Below, one piece after another: positions 1-6,049 of a stretch of 9,964 nucleotides of DNA; positions within the stretch are counted from its first letter, which is position 1; each line of letters opens with the position of its first letter. This DNA comes from JBBAFB01 sp041655595 (GTDB lineage: Bacteria; Bacillota; DULZ01), in assembly GCA_041655595.1 (NCBI GenBank), contig JBBAFB010000081.1, positions 1-9,964 of the forward strand. The letters run 5' to 3'. The notes under the pieces are model-generated. The model was not told the DNA's origin and made no database searches. It saw nothing but the letters and a program-made list of their open reading frames with translations. Position numbers and translations under genes: made by a program.

Positions 1-236
1 GCAACAATTTCTTCCTTGGGAAAAGTGCCCTGAATACAACCGCCGAATCTAAAAACCAAGGGGGCTTTCCCTGGGTTTTTATCAGATACGCAAGTCAACA
101 GATAATCCGCTCCTGCCTCCTATTTTTTCAATTGCTCAATCTGCCACCCGGCACTGCCTACCCTGGCATTTACATTATTCTTCCTCAAATTAATTTCAAC
201 TTTAGGAATTATCCCGCCTATGATAAGTACCTTTAA
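1..236 (-). pseudogene. Possible decayed gene fragment on the minus strand, running off the left edge
   Basis: Read leftward from 236, the minus strand gives protein-like sequence starting with a short hydrophobic strand (LKVLIIGG), as in the first beta strand of many alpha/beta folds. It continues to ...GWQIEQLKK, where a TAG at 122-120 interrupts it. The same frame then stays open to the window edge (EAGADYLLTCVSDKNPG..., then FGGCIQGTFPKEEIV). Frame and amino acid character are kept across the stop. No ATG, GTG or TTG lies at the expected start: the codon before KVLIIGG is TTA, and a TAA stop sits just upstream at 239-237. I infer a gene that lost its start codon and gained a nonsense mutation. 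The alternatives are chance openness, or a real gene starting further left. I do not recognise the family. Confidence 0.3.
51..80 (+). terminator. Hairpin with A-tract and T-tract, possible bidirectional terminator
   Basis: Bases 51-62 (AAAAACCAAGGG) pair with 69-80 (CCCTGGGTTTTT) over 12 positions with one A-G mismatch and a six-base loop. The T-run on the plus strand and the matching A-run make it look like a rho-independent terminator that could work in either direction. On the plus strand it would close a transcript entering from the left before the threonine synthase-like gene. It lies inside the possible minus-strand gene remnant, so one of the two readings may be coincidental. Confidence 0.35.
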
Positions 237-280
237 TTATATAGCCTTATTAAAATTCAGGTTTGGGGAGGAAAGATAGC

Positions 281-1480
281 ATGAGTTTTGTAGAAAGACT
301 GGAATGCCCCCGGTGTAAAAATGCCTATTCGGCGGAGGTGGCTCATAACCTTTGCTATTGCGGAGGGCCTTTATTGGTGCGTTATGATTTGGAGAGGCTT
401 AAAAAAGCTATCAAAAAAAAGGATTTAATTGGGCGGCGGGCCGATTTGTGGCGCTACCGGGAGTTTTTGCCCCTGGAAAATGAACAAAATTTAATTACCT
501 TGGGGGAAGGTTTCACCCCTAATTTCAGTGTCCCTAGGCTTGGGCAGGCGCTGGGGTTTAAACAGCTTTTTATTAAGGATGAGAGCTTCAACCCCACCGG
601 CACTTTTAAGGCCAGGGGGGCCGCAGTAGGTGTTTCCAAAGCCAAGGAGCTGGGGATTAGCTCTTTTGCCATGCCCTCGGCCGGCAATGCGGCAGGAGCC
701 TGGTCCGCCTACGGGGCCAAGGCGGGTATCAAGGCTGTTGTCGTCATGCCCGAGGATGCAGAGGAACTTGTTAAAAAGGAATGCATAGTATACGGGGCAA
801 AAACCTATTTGGTCAAAGGCCTCATCTCCGATGCAGGTAAAATCATCGGCCGGGGGATTAAAACGCATGGCTGGTTTGACGCCTCTACCCTAAAGGAGCC
901 CTACCGGATTGAGGGCAAAAAAACCTTGGGGCTAGAAATCGCGGAGCAGTTTAATTGGCAACTGCCTGACGCCATTCTTTATCCCACCGGTGGCGGTGTG
1001 GGTTTAATCGGCATTTGGAAGGCCTTAAAGGAATTGCAAGCCATTGGTTGGGTTGATGGCCCCTTGCCAAAAATGATTGCCGTTCAGGCCGAAGGCTGTG
1101 CCCCCATTGTTAAAGCCTTTAATGAGGGGAAAACAGAGTCAGAATTCTTTGAGGGTGCCAAAACTTTGGCCGGCGGTATCCGGGTGCCCAAGGCCCTGGG
1201 TGATTTTTTAGTCCTAAAGGCCCTTTATCAAAGCGGCGGAACCGCCGTCAGTGTGACCGATGAGGAGATCATAGCCGGAGTTAATCAGACAGCCCGTAGC
1301 GAGGGTTTATTTATCTGCCCCGAAGGTGGTGCTGCCGTGGCCGCCGCCCACAAGCTACTATTGGCTGGGTTTTTAAAACCTGAGGAAAGTGTAGTAATTT
1401 TAAATACCGGCACTGGTCTAAAGTATCCAGGCCTTGTTAATGTAGAACTACCTACACTGGAAAAGGGTGGAGAAATTTAA
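281..1480 (+). CDS. Threonine synthase-like PLP-dependent enzyme (fold type II)
   Basis: This 399-residue cytosolic PLP enzyme belongs to the threonine synthase/tryptophan synthase beta superfamily. Threonine synthase converts O-phosphohomoserine to threonine and phosphate. An N-terminal zinc-ribbon-like module carries C9, C12, C25 and C27 (CxxC and CxC). The PLP-binding lysine is predicted at K110 in NPTGTFKARG, the cofactor-ring contact is SAGN (133-136), and the phosphate-binding glycine loop is PTGGGVG (235-241). Canonical threonine synthases usually have SFKDRG at the lysine; here it is TFKARG, so a paralogue with another beta-replacement or elimination activity is possible. I chose ATG 281 because GGGGAGG (265-271) sits 9 bases upstream; a TTG at 263 overlaps that site. 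No other threonine pathway gene is in view. The fold is certain, the substrate less so. Confidence 0.85.
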   Translation: MSFVERLECPRCKNAYSAEVAHNLCYCGGPLLVRYDLERLKKAIKKKDLIGRRADLWRYREFLPLENEQNLITLGEGFTPNFSVPRLGQALGFKQLFIKDESFNPTGTFKARGAAVGVSKAKELGISSFAMPSAGNAAGAWSAYGAKAGIKAVVVMPEDAEELVKKECIVYGAKTYLVKGLISDAGKIIGRGIKTHGWFDASTLKEPYRIEGKKTLGLEIAEQFNWQLPDAILYPTGGGVGLIGIWKALKELQAIGWVDGPLPKMIAVQAEGCAPIVKAFNEGKTESEFFEGAKTLAGGIRVPKALGDFLVLKALYQSGGTAVSVTDEEIIAGVNQTARSEGLFICPEGGAAVAAAHKLLLAGFLKPEESVVILNTGTGLKYPGLVNVELPTLEKGGEI

Positions 1481-1501
1481 CAAGGGTTTAAAAGTTATCT
1501 T

Positions 1502-1529
1502 TTGCCCCCCTCCACAATATTAATATATA
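1502..1529 (+). promoter_or_regulatory. Weak candidate sigma-A promoter for the symporter gene
   Basis: TTGCCC at 1502-1507 is followed by a 16-base spacer and TATATA at 1524-1529, in an AT-rich stretch about 110 bases upstream of the symporter start. The -35 matches at the TTG only and other phasings of the TA-run are possible. No terminator is seen after the upstream gene, so read-through from there is equally possible. Confidence 0.3.
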
Positions 1530-1636
1530 TAAACTAAAAATCGGCAACAGGTGGTTAAACCGTTGAAAATATCATATTTGGAGGTGAGCCGCAAAAAAAA
1601 ACGGTTGAGCAATAAAAATTTAGGGAGTGACTTACG

Positions 1637-2851
1637 GTGAAATTGCCACAAAAGTTGGCCATTGGTTTTGTGTTAGGTATTGTCGGCGGACTAATTTTTC
1701 AGTTTGCCGGTTGGGATGCCAAGGTCTTGCAGCCCTTTGGAGATTTGTTTATTCGCTTGATCAGAATGGTAATCGTCCCTCTAGTAGTATCCTCTTTAAT
1801 TGCCGGTGCCGCCAGTATGGGGGCTACGGCCAAGTTTGGCCGAGTAGCTGTTAAAATATTGGTATTTTATTTTTTCACCACTGCAGTTGCCGTTACCCTG
1901 GGCATACTGGCCGCTAATATTTTTCATCCCGGCTCCGGTGTTAGTATGATTCCCGAAGGTCTAAAAGCAACAGAAGCAGCAACTCCCGTGCTAACCCAAA
2001 CCTTATTGAACATAGTACCCATCAACCCCATGGAGGCTATCGCCAAGGGGGAGCTGCTGCCCATGATCTTTTTCTCCATCATCTTCGGTTTCGCCCTAAG
2101 TGCTTTAAAAGAAGCGGGCCAAGGCTTAACCAAGTTATTTGAAACCATTATGAATGTCATGATTAAAGTAATCGGTTATGTGATGGAATATGCCCCCTAC
2201 GGTATTTTTGCCCTAATTACAGTTACCGTCGGAACTCATGGTTTAAAAGTATTGTTACCCCTCATCAAATTAATCGGTGTAATGTACCTGGTGGCCCTGC
2301 TGCATATCCTGATTGTCTATACCCCCTTTGTCGCCTTGGTTGGTAAAATTAGTCCCTGGCGATTTTTGAAAGGGGTTGGGGAACCTTTACTGGTGGCTTT
2401 TACTACCTGCTCCAGTGCGGCTGCCCTGGCTTTAAATATGCGGTCGGTGGAAAAACTGGGTGTACCTAGGGAGATTAGCAGTTTTACTATTCCCCTGGGC
2501 AACACCATCAATATGGATGGAGCGGCAATTTATCTAGGAGTGGCGGCCATCTTTATTGCGGAGGTCTTCGGTATCTCCTTGGGCTTCGGTCAACAGTTGA
2601 CTATTATCCTAATAGCTATTTTGGCCTCCATCGGCTCTGTAGGTGTGCCCGGCTCCGCTTTAATTGTGATGACCATGGTCTTTGCCGCCGTGGGGCTACC
2701 CATGGAGGGAATTGCCCTGGTAGCCGGAGTTGACCGTATCCTGGATATGGCCAGAACACCTTTAAATATTTTGGGGGACGCTGTGGGTGCTGTTATCGTG
2801 TCTAAATCAGAAGGGGAACTCAATCTTCCGCCTGATGGGGTATCAATATAA
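1637..2851 (+). CDS. Dicarboxylate/amino acid:cation symporter (DAACS, SLC1-like family)
   Basis: This 404-residue integral membrane protein has the fold of the glutamate/dicarboxylate:Na+ or H+ symporters (GltP, DctA, archaeal GltPh). Hydrophobic helices fill residues 8-90 and 135-345. The first re-entrant hairpin carries TTCSSAAAL (256-264), the unwound TM7 motif is NMDGA (292-296), and the second hairpin contains GVPGSAL. TM8 carries D366, D370, R373 and N377 in the DRILDMARTPLN segment. R373 aligns with the arginine that holds the side-chain carboxylate in acidic-substrate transporters, so an acidic amino acid or C4-dicarboxylate is the likely substrate. The GTG start at 1637 is supported by GGGAG (1623-1627). 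Two normally conserved positions differ: NMDGT is NMDGA, and the hairpin-1 TLP is ALA. A strong terminator follows, so this ends its transcript. Confidence 0.9.
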   Translation: MKLPQKLAIGFVLGIVGGLIFQFAGWDAKVLQPFGDLFIRLIRMVIVPLVVSSLIAGAASMGATAKFGRVAVKILVFYFFTTAVAVTLGILAANIFHPGSGVSMIPEGLKATEAATPVLTQTLLNIVPINPMEAIAKGELLPMIFFSIIFGFALSALKEAGQGLTKLFETIMNVMIKVIGYVMEYAPYGIFALITVTVGTHGLKVLLPLIKLIGVMYLVALLHILIVYTPFVALVGKISPWRFLKGVGEPLLVAFTTCSSAAALALNMRSVEKLGVPREISSFTIPLGNTINMDGAAIYLGVAAIFIAEVFGISLGFGQQLTIILIAILASIGSVGVPGSALIVMTMVFAAVGLPMEGIALVAGVDRILDMARTPLNILGDAVGAVIVSKSEGELNLPPDGVSI

Positions 2852-2876
2852 ACAAATTTTTTTAAGCCCGCGAATC

Positions 2877-2902
2877 AAAAAAGACCCCACCGGGTCTTTT
2901 TT
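2877..2902. terminator. Bidirectional rho-independent terminator between convergent genes
   Basis: AAAAAAGACCC (2877-2887) and GGGTCTTTTTT (2892-2902) form a perfect 11-bp stem with a four-base CACC loop. The T-run follows the stem on the plus strand and the A-run gives the mirror image on the minus strand. It lies between the stop codons of the symporter (2851, +) and hflC (2924, -), so it can end both transcripts. Confidence 0.92.
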
Positions 2903-2923
2903 AATGGAACCGTTATCAAGCAA

Positions 2924-3838
2924 CTATTTCCCCAACAAATATTTTAAATAGGGGGAATCTATGGGCATGAGAATTACCGTTTCACCATCAATAACGGTTT
3001 TATAGGATTCTAGGGACCTGAACAGGTTGAAAAATTCGGGGTCCCTGCCATAGGCTTCATTAAAGATTCTGGCGGCCTCTTTTTCGCCGTCTGCTACAAT
3101 AGTCTTGGCCTCGGCACCGGCACGGGCCAAAATCTCTTCCACTTCTCTATCCACCTCAGCCCTGATTCTTTTTGCTTCCGCTTCACCTTGGGATAAATAT
3201 TCCTGGGCCTTACTTTGCCTTTCTGAAATCATCCTTTTATAAACGGATTGTTCGTTGGTTTTGGGCAAATCAATTCTTTTGATTTGAATATCAATGATCT
3301 CAATGCCGTTATTATTTGCCACAAAAATTTCATTAACATGGTTCAAGACTATTTCATCTACCCCACCCCTATTATTATCCTCCGGGTTGATAATCTGCCC
3401 GTACTCCAATTTACCCAACTCGTTTCTAACATTGGAATACATAATATCACTTAATCTGGATTCCGCTCCCTCAATTGTCTTTAAGGATTCCAGCATGTTA
3501 ATCGGATCAGTAATCCGCCACAGTGCATAATAATCCACTACTATTCTTTTTTTGTCAAGGGTATTGATCTCTGTGGGGGGCACATCATATAGTAAAATAT
3601 TTCTGGGTAAAATCATTTTGGTTTGAATAATAGGTATTTTAAAATTAAGGCCCTCACTATCAGACACCTTCACAATCTTACCGAATTGTTTAATCACCGC
3701 ATACTCATTAGGTCTCAGTAGAAAAAGGCTGCTGACGCCCAGTGCTAAAATCAGGATCAGGACCAAGGCAGTGGCGATAAGACCGCCTTTAAGGGGCTTT
3801 TCTTTACCCGGTGTGATATCAATTACATCCGAATGCAT
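2924..3838 (-). CDS. hflC: HflC, SPFH/Band-7 membrane protein of the FtsH modulator complex
   Basis: This 304-residue protein has a short N-terminal tail, one membrane helix at about residues 19-41, then a Band-7/SPFH domain starting RPNEYAVIKQFGK. A charged, alanine- and glutamate-rich coiled coil spans roughly 205-262. The HflC C-terminal signature DPEFFNLFRSLESYK (266-280) is followed by VILMPIDSPYLKYLL. In E. coli, HflC forms with HflK a large membrane cage around FtsH and tunes proteolysis of membrane proteins. The ATG at 3838 lies one base after the hflK stop, and its Shine-Dalgarno (AAAGGAGGGG) lies inside the end of hflK, so the two are almost certainly cotranscribed and translationally coupled. 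Length is near the usual value for the family. No ftsH is nearby. Confidence 0.93.
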   Translation of the reverse strand: MHSDVIDITPGKEKPLKGGLIATALVLILILALGVSSLFLLRPNEYAVIKQFGKIVKVSDSEGLNFKIPIIQTKMILPRNILLYDVPPTEINTLDKKRIVVDYYALWRITDPINMLESLKTIEGAESRLSDIMYSNVRNELGKLEYGQIINPEDNNRGGVDEIVLNHVNEIFVANNNGIEIIDIQIKRIDLPKTNEQSVYKRMISERQSKAQEYLSQGEAEAKRIRAEVDREVEEILARAGAEAKTIVADGEKEAARIFNEAYGRDPEFFNLFRSLESYKTVIDGETVILMPIDSPYLKYLLGK

Positions 3839-3839
3839 T

Positions 3840-4781
3840 CTATTCCCCTCCTTTAAAGGCTTCTAGGGGTAAATGCTTAAGCACCCCATCGGTACCGCCA
3901 GTGATATATAATTTAGCATCCTTTAAGGCTTCCTCTAGAGCTTCGATGACCAGCCTTTGCCTGGTTACATTTTTGTTGTTTTCATACTCGGAGAAAATGG
4001 CCTCAAACTTGGCCGTGTCCCCCTTAGCCCTTTCCACAATAGCAACCTTTGTGGCTTCCGCCTTGCTTAAGAGGGCATCCTTTTCTCCCATGACCTCGTT
4101 TTCCCTTTCGTTTCTGTATTTCTGGGCCAGGTTGATGGTAGTAATTCGCTCCTCCCGGGCATCGGTCACCGCTTTAAAGGCCTGATCCACCTCCAATGTG
4201 GGCAAATCCACATCCTGCAGGTTGACGTTCACAATGGAAACCCCCAGCTTGTAGTCGTCAACGGCATTGGTCAGGTTTTCTCTAATATCATTTGTTATTT
4301 TGGTTCTACCATCCGTCAAAACATCATCCACCATACTGGAACCTACCACGCTTCTTAGGGCCGAGGAGGTGGCATTTAACAAAATGACCCTGGGATTACT
4401 GGTATTGAAAAGGTAGGCCACCGGATCAGCTATTTTCCACTGCACCTCCAGATCCACCATGATAATGTTTTCATCCCCGGTGATCATTTTTGTTTCTTCT
4501 TCATTAAATACTTCCTCCCCACCAACCTTAACCGAGTAACCAAAGGTTGTGGAGAAGGTTTCCTTGGATAGTTTTTTAACGGATTGAATGGGATAAGGCA
4601 GTTTAAATTTTAGTCCTGAGGTTATAGGCTGAATATTTGGCTTGCCAAAAGTGGTTACAATTGCATACTCCGTCTGGTCCACGGTGTAAACGCAGTTGCT
4701 CAGCAAAATAACCACCAAAATAGCCAGCACTATTTTCAATACTGACGCTTTTTTGATTTTTTCCAACAGTTGATTCTGCAC
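3840..4781 (-). CDS. hflK: HflK, SPFH/Band-7 membrane protein of the FtsH modulator complex
   Basis: This 313-residue protein has one membrane helix at about residues 14-33, then a Band-7 domain (VDQTEYAIVTTFGK). It has the HflK hallmark MITGDENI (99-106) followed by VDLEVQWKI. A long alpha-helical region at about 200-285 is rich in K, E and A (coiled coil). It partners HflC in the membrane complex that surrounds FtsH. It is much shorter than the roughly 420-residue E. coli HflK, lacking the glycine-rich N-terminal extension and much of the C-terminal tail; such compact forms are plausible in Gram-positives. The start is GTG at 4781, supported by GGAGGT six bases upstream. It is the first gene of the hflK-hflC operon, in the same order as in proteobacteria, and is divergent from the membrane protein/regulator unit. 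Confidence 0.9.
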   Translation of the reverse strand: MQNQLLEKIKKASVLKIVLAILVVILLSNCVYTVDQTEYAIVTTFGKPNIQPITSGLKFKLPYPIQSVKKLSKETFSTTFGYSVKVGGEEVFNEEETKMITGDENIIMVDLEVQWKIADPVAYLFNTSNPRVILLNATSSALRSVVGSSMVDDVLTDGRTKITNDIRENLTNAVDDYKLGVSIVNVNLQDVDLPTLEVDQAFKAVTDAREERITTINLAQKYRNERENEVMGEKDALLSKAEATKVAIVERAKGDTAKFEAIFSEYENNKNVTRQRLVIEALEEALKDAKLYITGGTDGVLKHLPLEAFKGGE

Positions 4782-4820
4782 AATAGTACCTCCGTCTGTT
4801 TTTTAAATTTTATCTGTTTA

Positions 4821-4849
4821 ATTATACACTACCTGCTAGGTAATAACAG
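4821..4849 (-). promoter_or_regulatory. Candidate hflK-hflC promoter with inverted repeat in the spacer
   Basis: On the minus strand there is a perfect TATAAT (4826-4821), about 40 bases before the hflK GTG. A weak -35 CTGTTA (4849-4844) precedes it with a 17-base spacer. The spacer holds the inverted repeat TACCT-N3-AGGTA (4842-4830), a possible operator. The -10 is convincing; the -35 matches consensus at only three of six positions. Confidence 0.5.
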
Positions 4850-4972
4850 CTAATTTTACTTGTTCCATCTATTTCCATAAGGCCAGTTGCATGCTAGTAT
4901 TCCCTATATGGTCTTTCTGAAACACTTCGGCCCCATTTATCAGATAAAATACCATTATTTTATAAAAATCTA

Positions 4973-5000
4973 TTGACAAAGCAAAAATATTAAATATACT
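4973..5000 (+). promoter_or_regulatory. Strong sigma-A promoter for the membrane protein/regulator operon
   Basis: A perfect -35 TTGACA (4973-4978) and near-perfect -10 TATACT (4995-5000) are separated by 16 bases. Transcription would start at about 5006-5008, roughly 30 bases before the ATG at 5038. It is the best promoter match in the window. The -10 is overlapped by an ACTTTA half-site and the start point by a palindrome, so a bound repressor would block it. Confidence 0.85.
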
Positions 5001-5022
5001 TTACAACATAAAGTACTTTATG
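4998..5022. promoter_or_regulatory. Palindromic operator overlapping the promoter
   Basis: CATAAAGTACTTTATG (5007-5022) is a perfect 16-bp palindrome just after the -10, covering the expected transcription start. A third copy of its half-site, ACTTTA (4998-5003), overlaps the -10 and forms an inverted pair with TAAAGT (5009-5014) across five bases. The two ACTTTA copies are 17 bases apart. The arrangement fits one or two repressor dimers that block RNA polymerase. The obvious candidate is the winged-helix protein encoded second in the operon, which would make this autoregulation; that link is inference. Confidence 0.65.
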
Positions 5023-5037
5023 AAAGGAGAGAGTTTT

Positions 5038-5688
5038 ATGAATGAGCAAGCTTTGCATGAAGCTGTGGAGAACATCTCTTTGATCAAAAGTGTCATCAGT
5101 CGGACAAACAAATCCTTTGTTGCCTTCAGTAAAATTTTTATTTATTGGGGTTTGCTGTTTACCGTAGTGGGGATTATTAACCTGGTGCAGATGGCAAACT
5201 ACGAAAAGCTATTTGATTCCGTTCTTAACTGGCCCTTACTGAATTATGTTTATTTAGCGGCGGTTGCCCTGATTGCGGCAACCATCTATTGGAGTATCTC
5301 TAAAAAAACACCCCTGATCAGTTTGGAAAAGCATTTAATTAAGATCTGGATGTTGGTGCTGATCATGAATGTAATACCGACAAGGGTGGTTCTGACCTCA
5401 ACCGCTCTGGACACAAGTATGACCAATATCGTTGTTACCACCAATAATTTCTCTACCATGTTTTTTAGCTTGGCCATCGCTTTGATTGCAACCGCTTTAT
5501 TTGCTGATTACAAACAGCTTTTAAATCTAGGTTTAATCTACATCGCCATCAGTGTGATTTATGCCTTTCTAAGATTTCCCTTGTTTGAGGGTGCGACCCT
5601 ATTCCAAGTATTATTTGCCCTGTCGCTGCCCTTTACATTTTTTTATACAGGTTTTTTCCTGAGGTCCCGCCAGGGGAGGGGGGATTAA
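5038..5688 (+). CDS. Six-helix membrane protein of unknown function
   Basis: This 216-residue protein has a polar N-terminus of about 30 residues and six predicted membrane helices at roughly 31-50, 67-87, 100-119, 138-156, 161-179 and 187-208. It ends in a short basic tail (RSRQGRG). I see no transporter, enzyme or heme/metal motif and do not recognise a named family. The loop between helices 3 and 4 (about 120-137) is rich in S, T and N. ATG 5038 is chosen because AAAGGAGAG (5023-5031) sits six bases upstream; an in-frame ATG at 5020 lies inside the operator and has no ribosome binding site. The stop is one base before the next gene, a winged-helix regulator, so the two are one operon. A role as the regulator's target or as its signal-sensing partner is inference. 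Confidence 0.85.
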   Translation: MNEQALHEAVENISLIKSVISRTNKSFVAFSKIFIYWGLLFTVVGIINLVQMANYEKLFDSVLNWPLLNYVYLAAVALIAATIYWSISKKTPLISLEKHLIKIWMLVLIMNVIPTRVVLTSTALDTSMTNIVVTTNNFSTMFFSLAIALIATALFADYKQLLNLGLIYIAISVIYAFLRFPLFEGATLFQVLFALSLPFTFFYTGFFLRSRQGRGD

Positions 5689-5689
5689 T

Positions 5690-5992
5690 TTGGAGGCCAA
5701 TTCAATCCCGGATATCTTTCAATCAAAACTGAGAATTGCCATCATTGCCTGTTTGATGACCGGGGAAAAAACCTTTAACGAGGTTAAGGAAATAACGGGG
5801 GGATCCGATGGCAATCTAAGTGTACAATTTTCTAAAATGGAGGAAGAGGGGTATGTGAAAATCTATAAGGATTTTTTCAACAAAAAACCCCGAACCAGAT
5901 ACCGGCTGACAAACAAAGGGGAAAATAATTTTATAGATTATGTCAGCATGCTGGATCAGGTGGTAAAGCGGCATTATGATAAACAGGAATAA
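5690..5992 (+). CDS. Winged-helix DNA-binding regulator (HTH_34-type)
   Basis: This 100-residue protein is essentially a single winged-helix domain. The first helix holds SKLRIAIIACLM (12-23), the next helices carry FNEVKEITGGSDGNLSVQFSKMEEEGYV (29-56) with the recognition helix around 40-53, and a basic wing (NKKPRTRYRLTNKG, 64-77) follows. A last helix (about 80-97) probably dimerises. The SDGNLS..L/M..EGYV pattern is typical of small winged-helix proteins of the PF13601 type, related to MarR and ArsR. No metal-binding cysteine cluster is present, so a metal sensor is unlikely. The TTG start is supported by the purine-rich GGGGAGGGGGG (5673-5683) and by one-base spacing from the upstream membrane protein. 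It probably represses its own operon through the palindrome at 5007-5022. Confidence 0.9.
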   Translation: MEANSIPDIFQSKLRIAIIACLMTGEKTFNEVKEITGGSDGNLSVQFSKMEEEGYVKIYKDFFNKKPRTRYRLTNKGENNFIDYVSMLDQVVKRHYDKQE

Positions 5993-6049
5993 GGGCTTTG
6001 GGTGGGGAAGCTACTACTTTACTACTTATTAAAAATCGATGGAGGAAAT

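Noticed and set aside
263..280. TTG start adding six residues to the threonine synthase-like protein
   Set aside because: The TTG overlaps the GGGGAGG ribosome binding site that properly serves ATG 281.
454..868. Minus-strand open frames inside the threonine synthase-like gene
   Set aside because: Shadow frames of a well-supported gene, without protein-like features.
4680..4700. Lipobox-like LLSNC at the end of the HflK membrane helix
   Set aside because: Asn precedes the Cys instead of Gly, Ala or Ser, and HflK is anchored by this helix, so lipidation is unlikely.
4861..4972. Search for a small RNA or riboswitch between hflK and the divergent operon
   Set aside because: The stretch is AT-rich with no convincing stem, terminator or known riboswitch core.
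5020..5037. ATG 5020 as start of the membrane protein
   Set aside because: It lies inside the operator palindrome just after the expected transcription start and has no ribosome binding site; AAAGGAGAG serves ATG 5038.
6002..6049. GTG 6002 as start of SfsA
   Set aside because: The extra 16 residues do not fit the family N-terminus, and GGAGG lies directly before ATG 6050.
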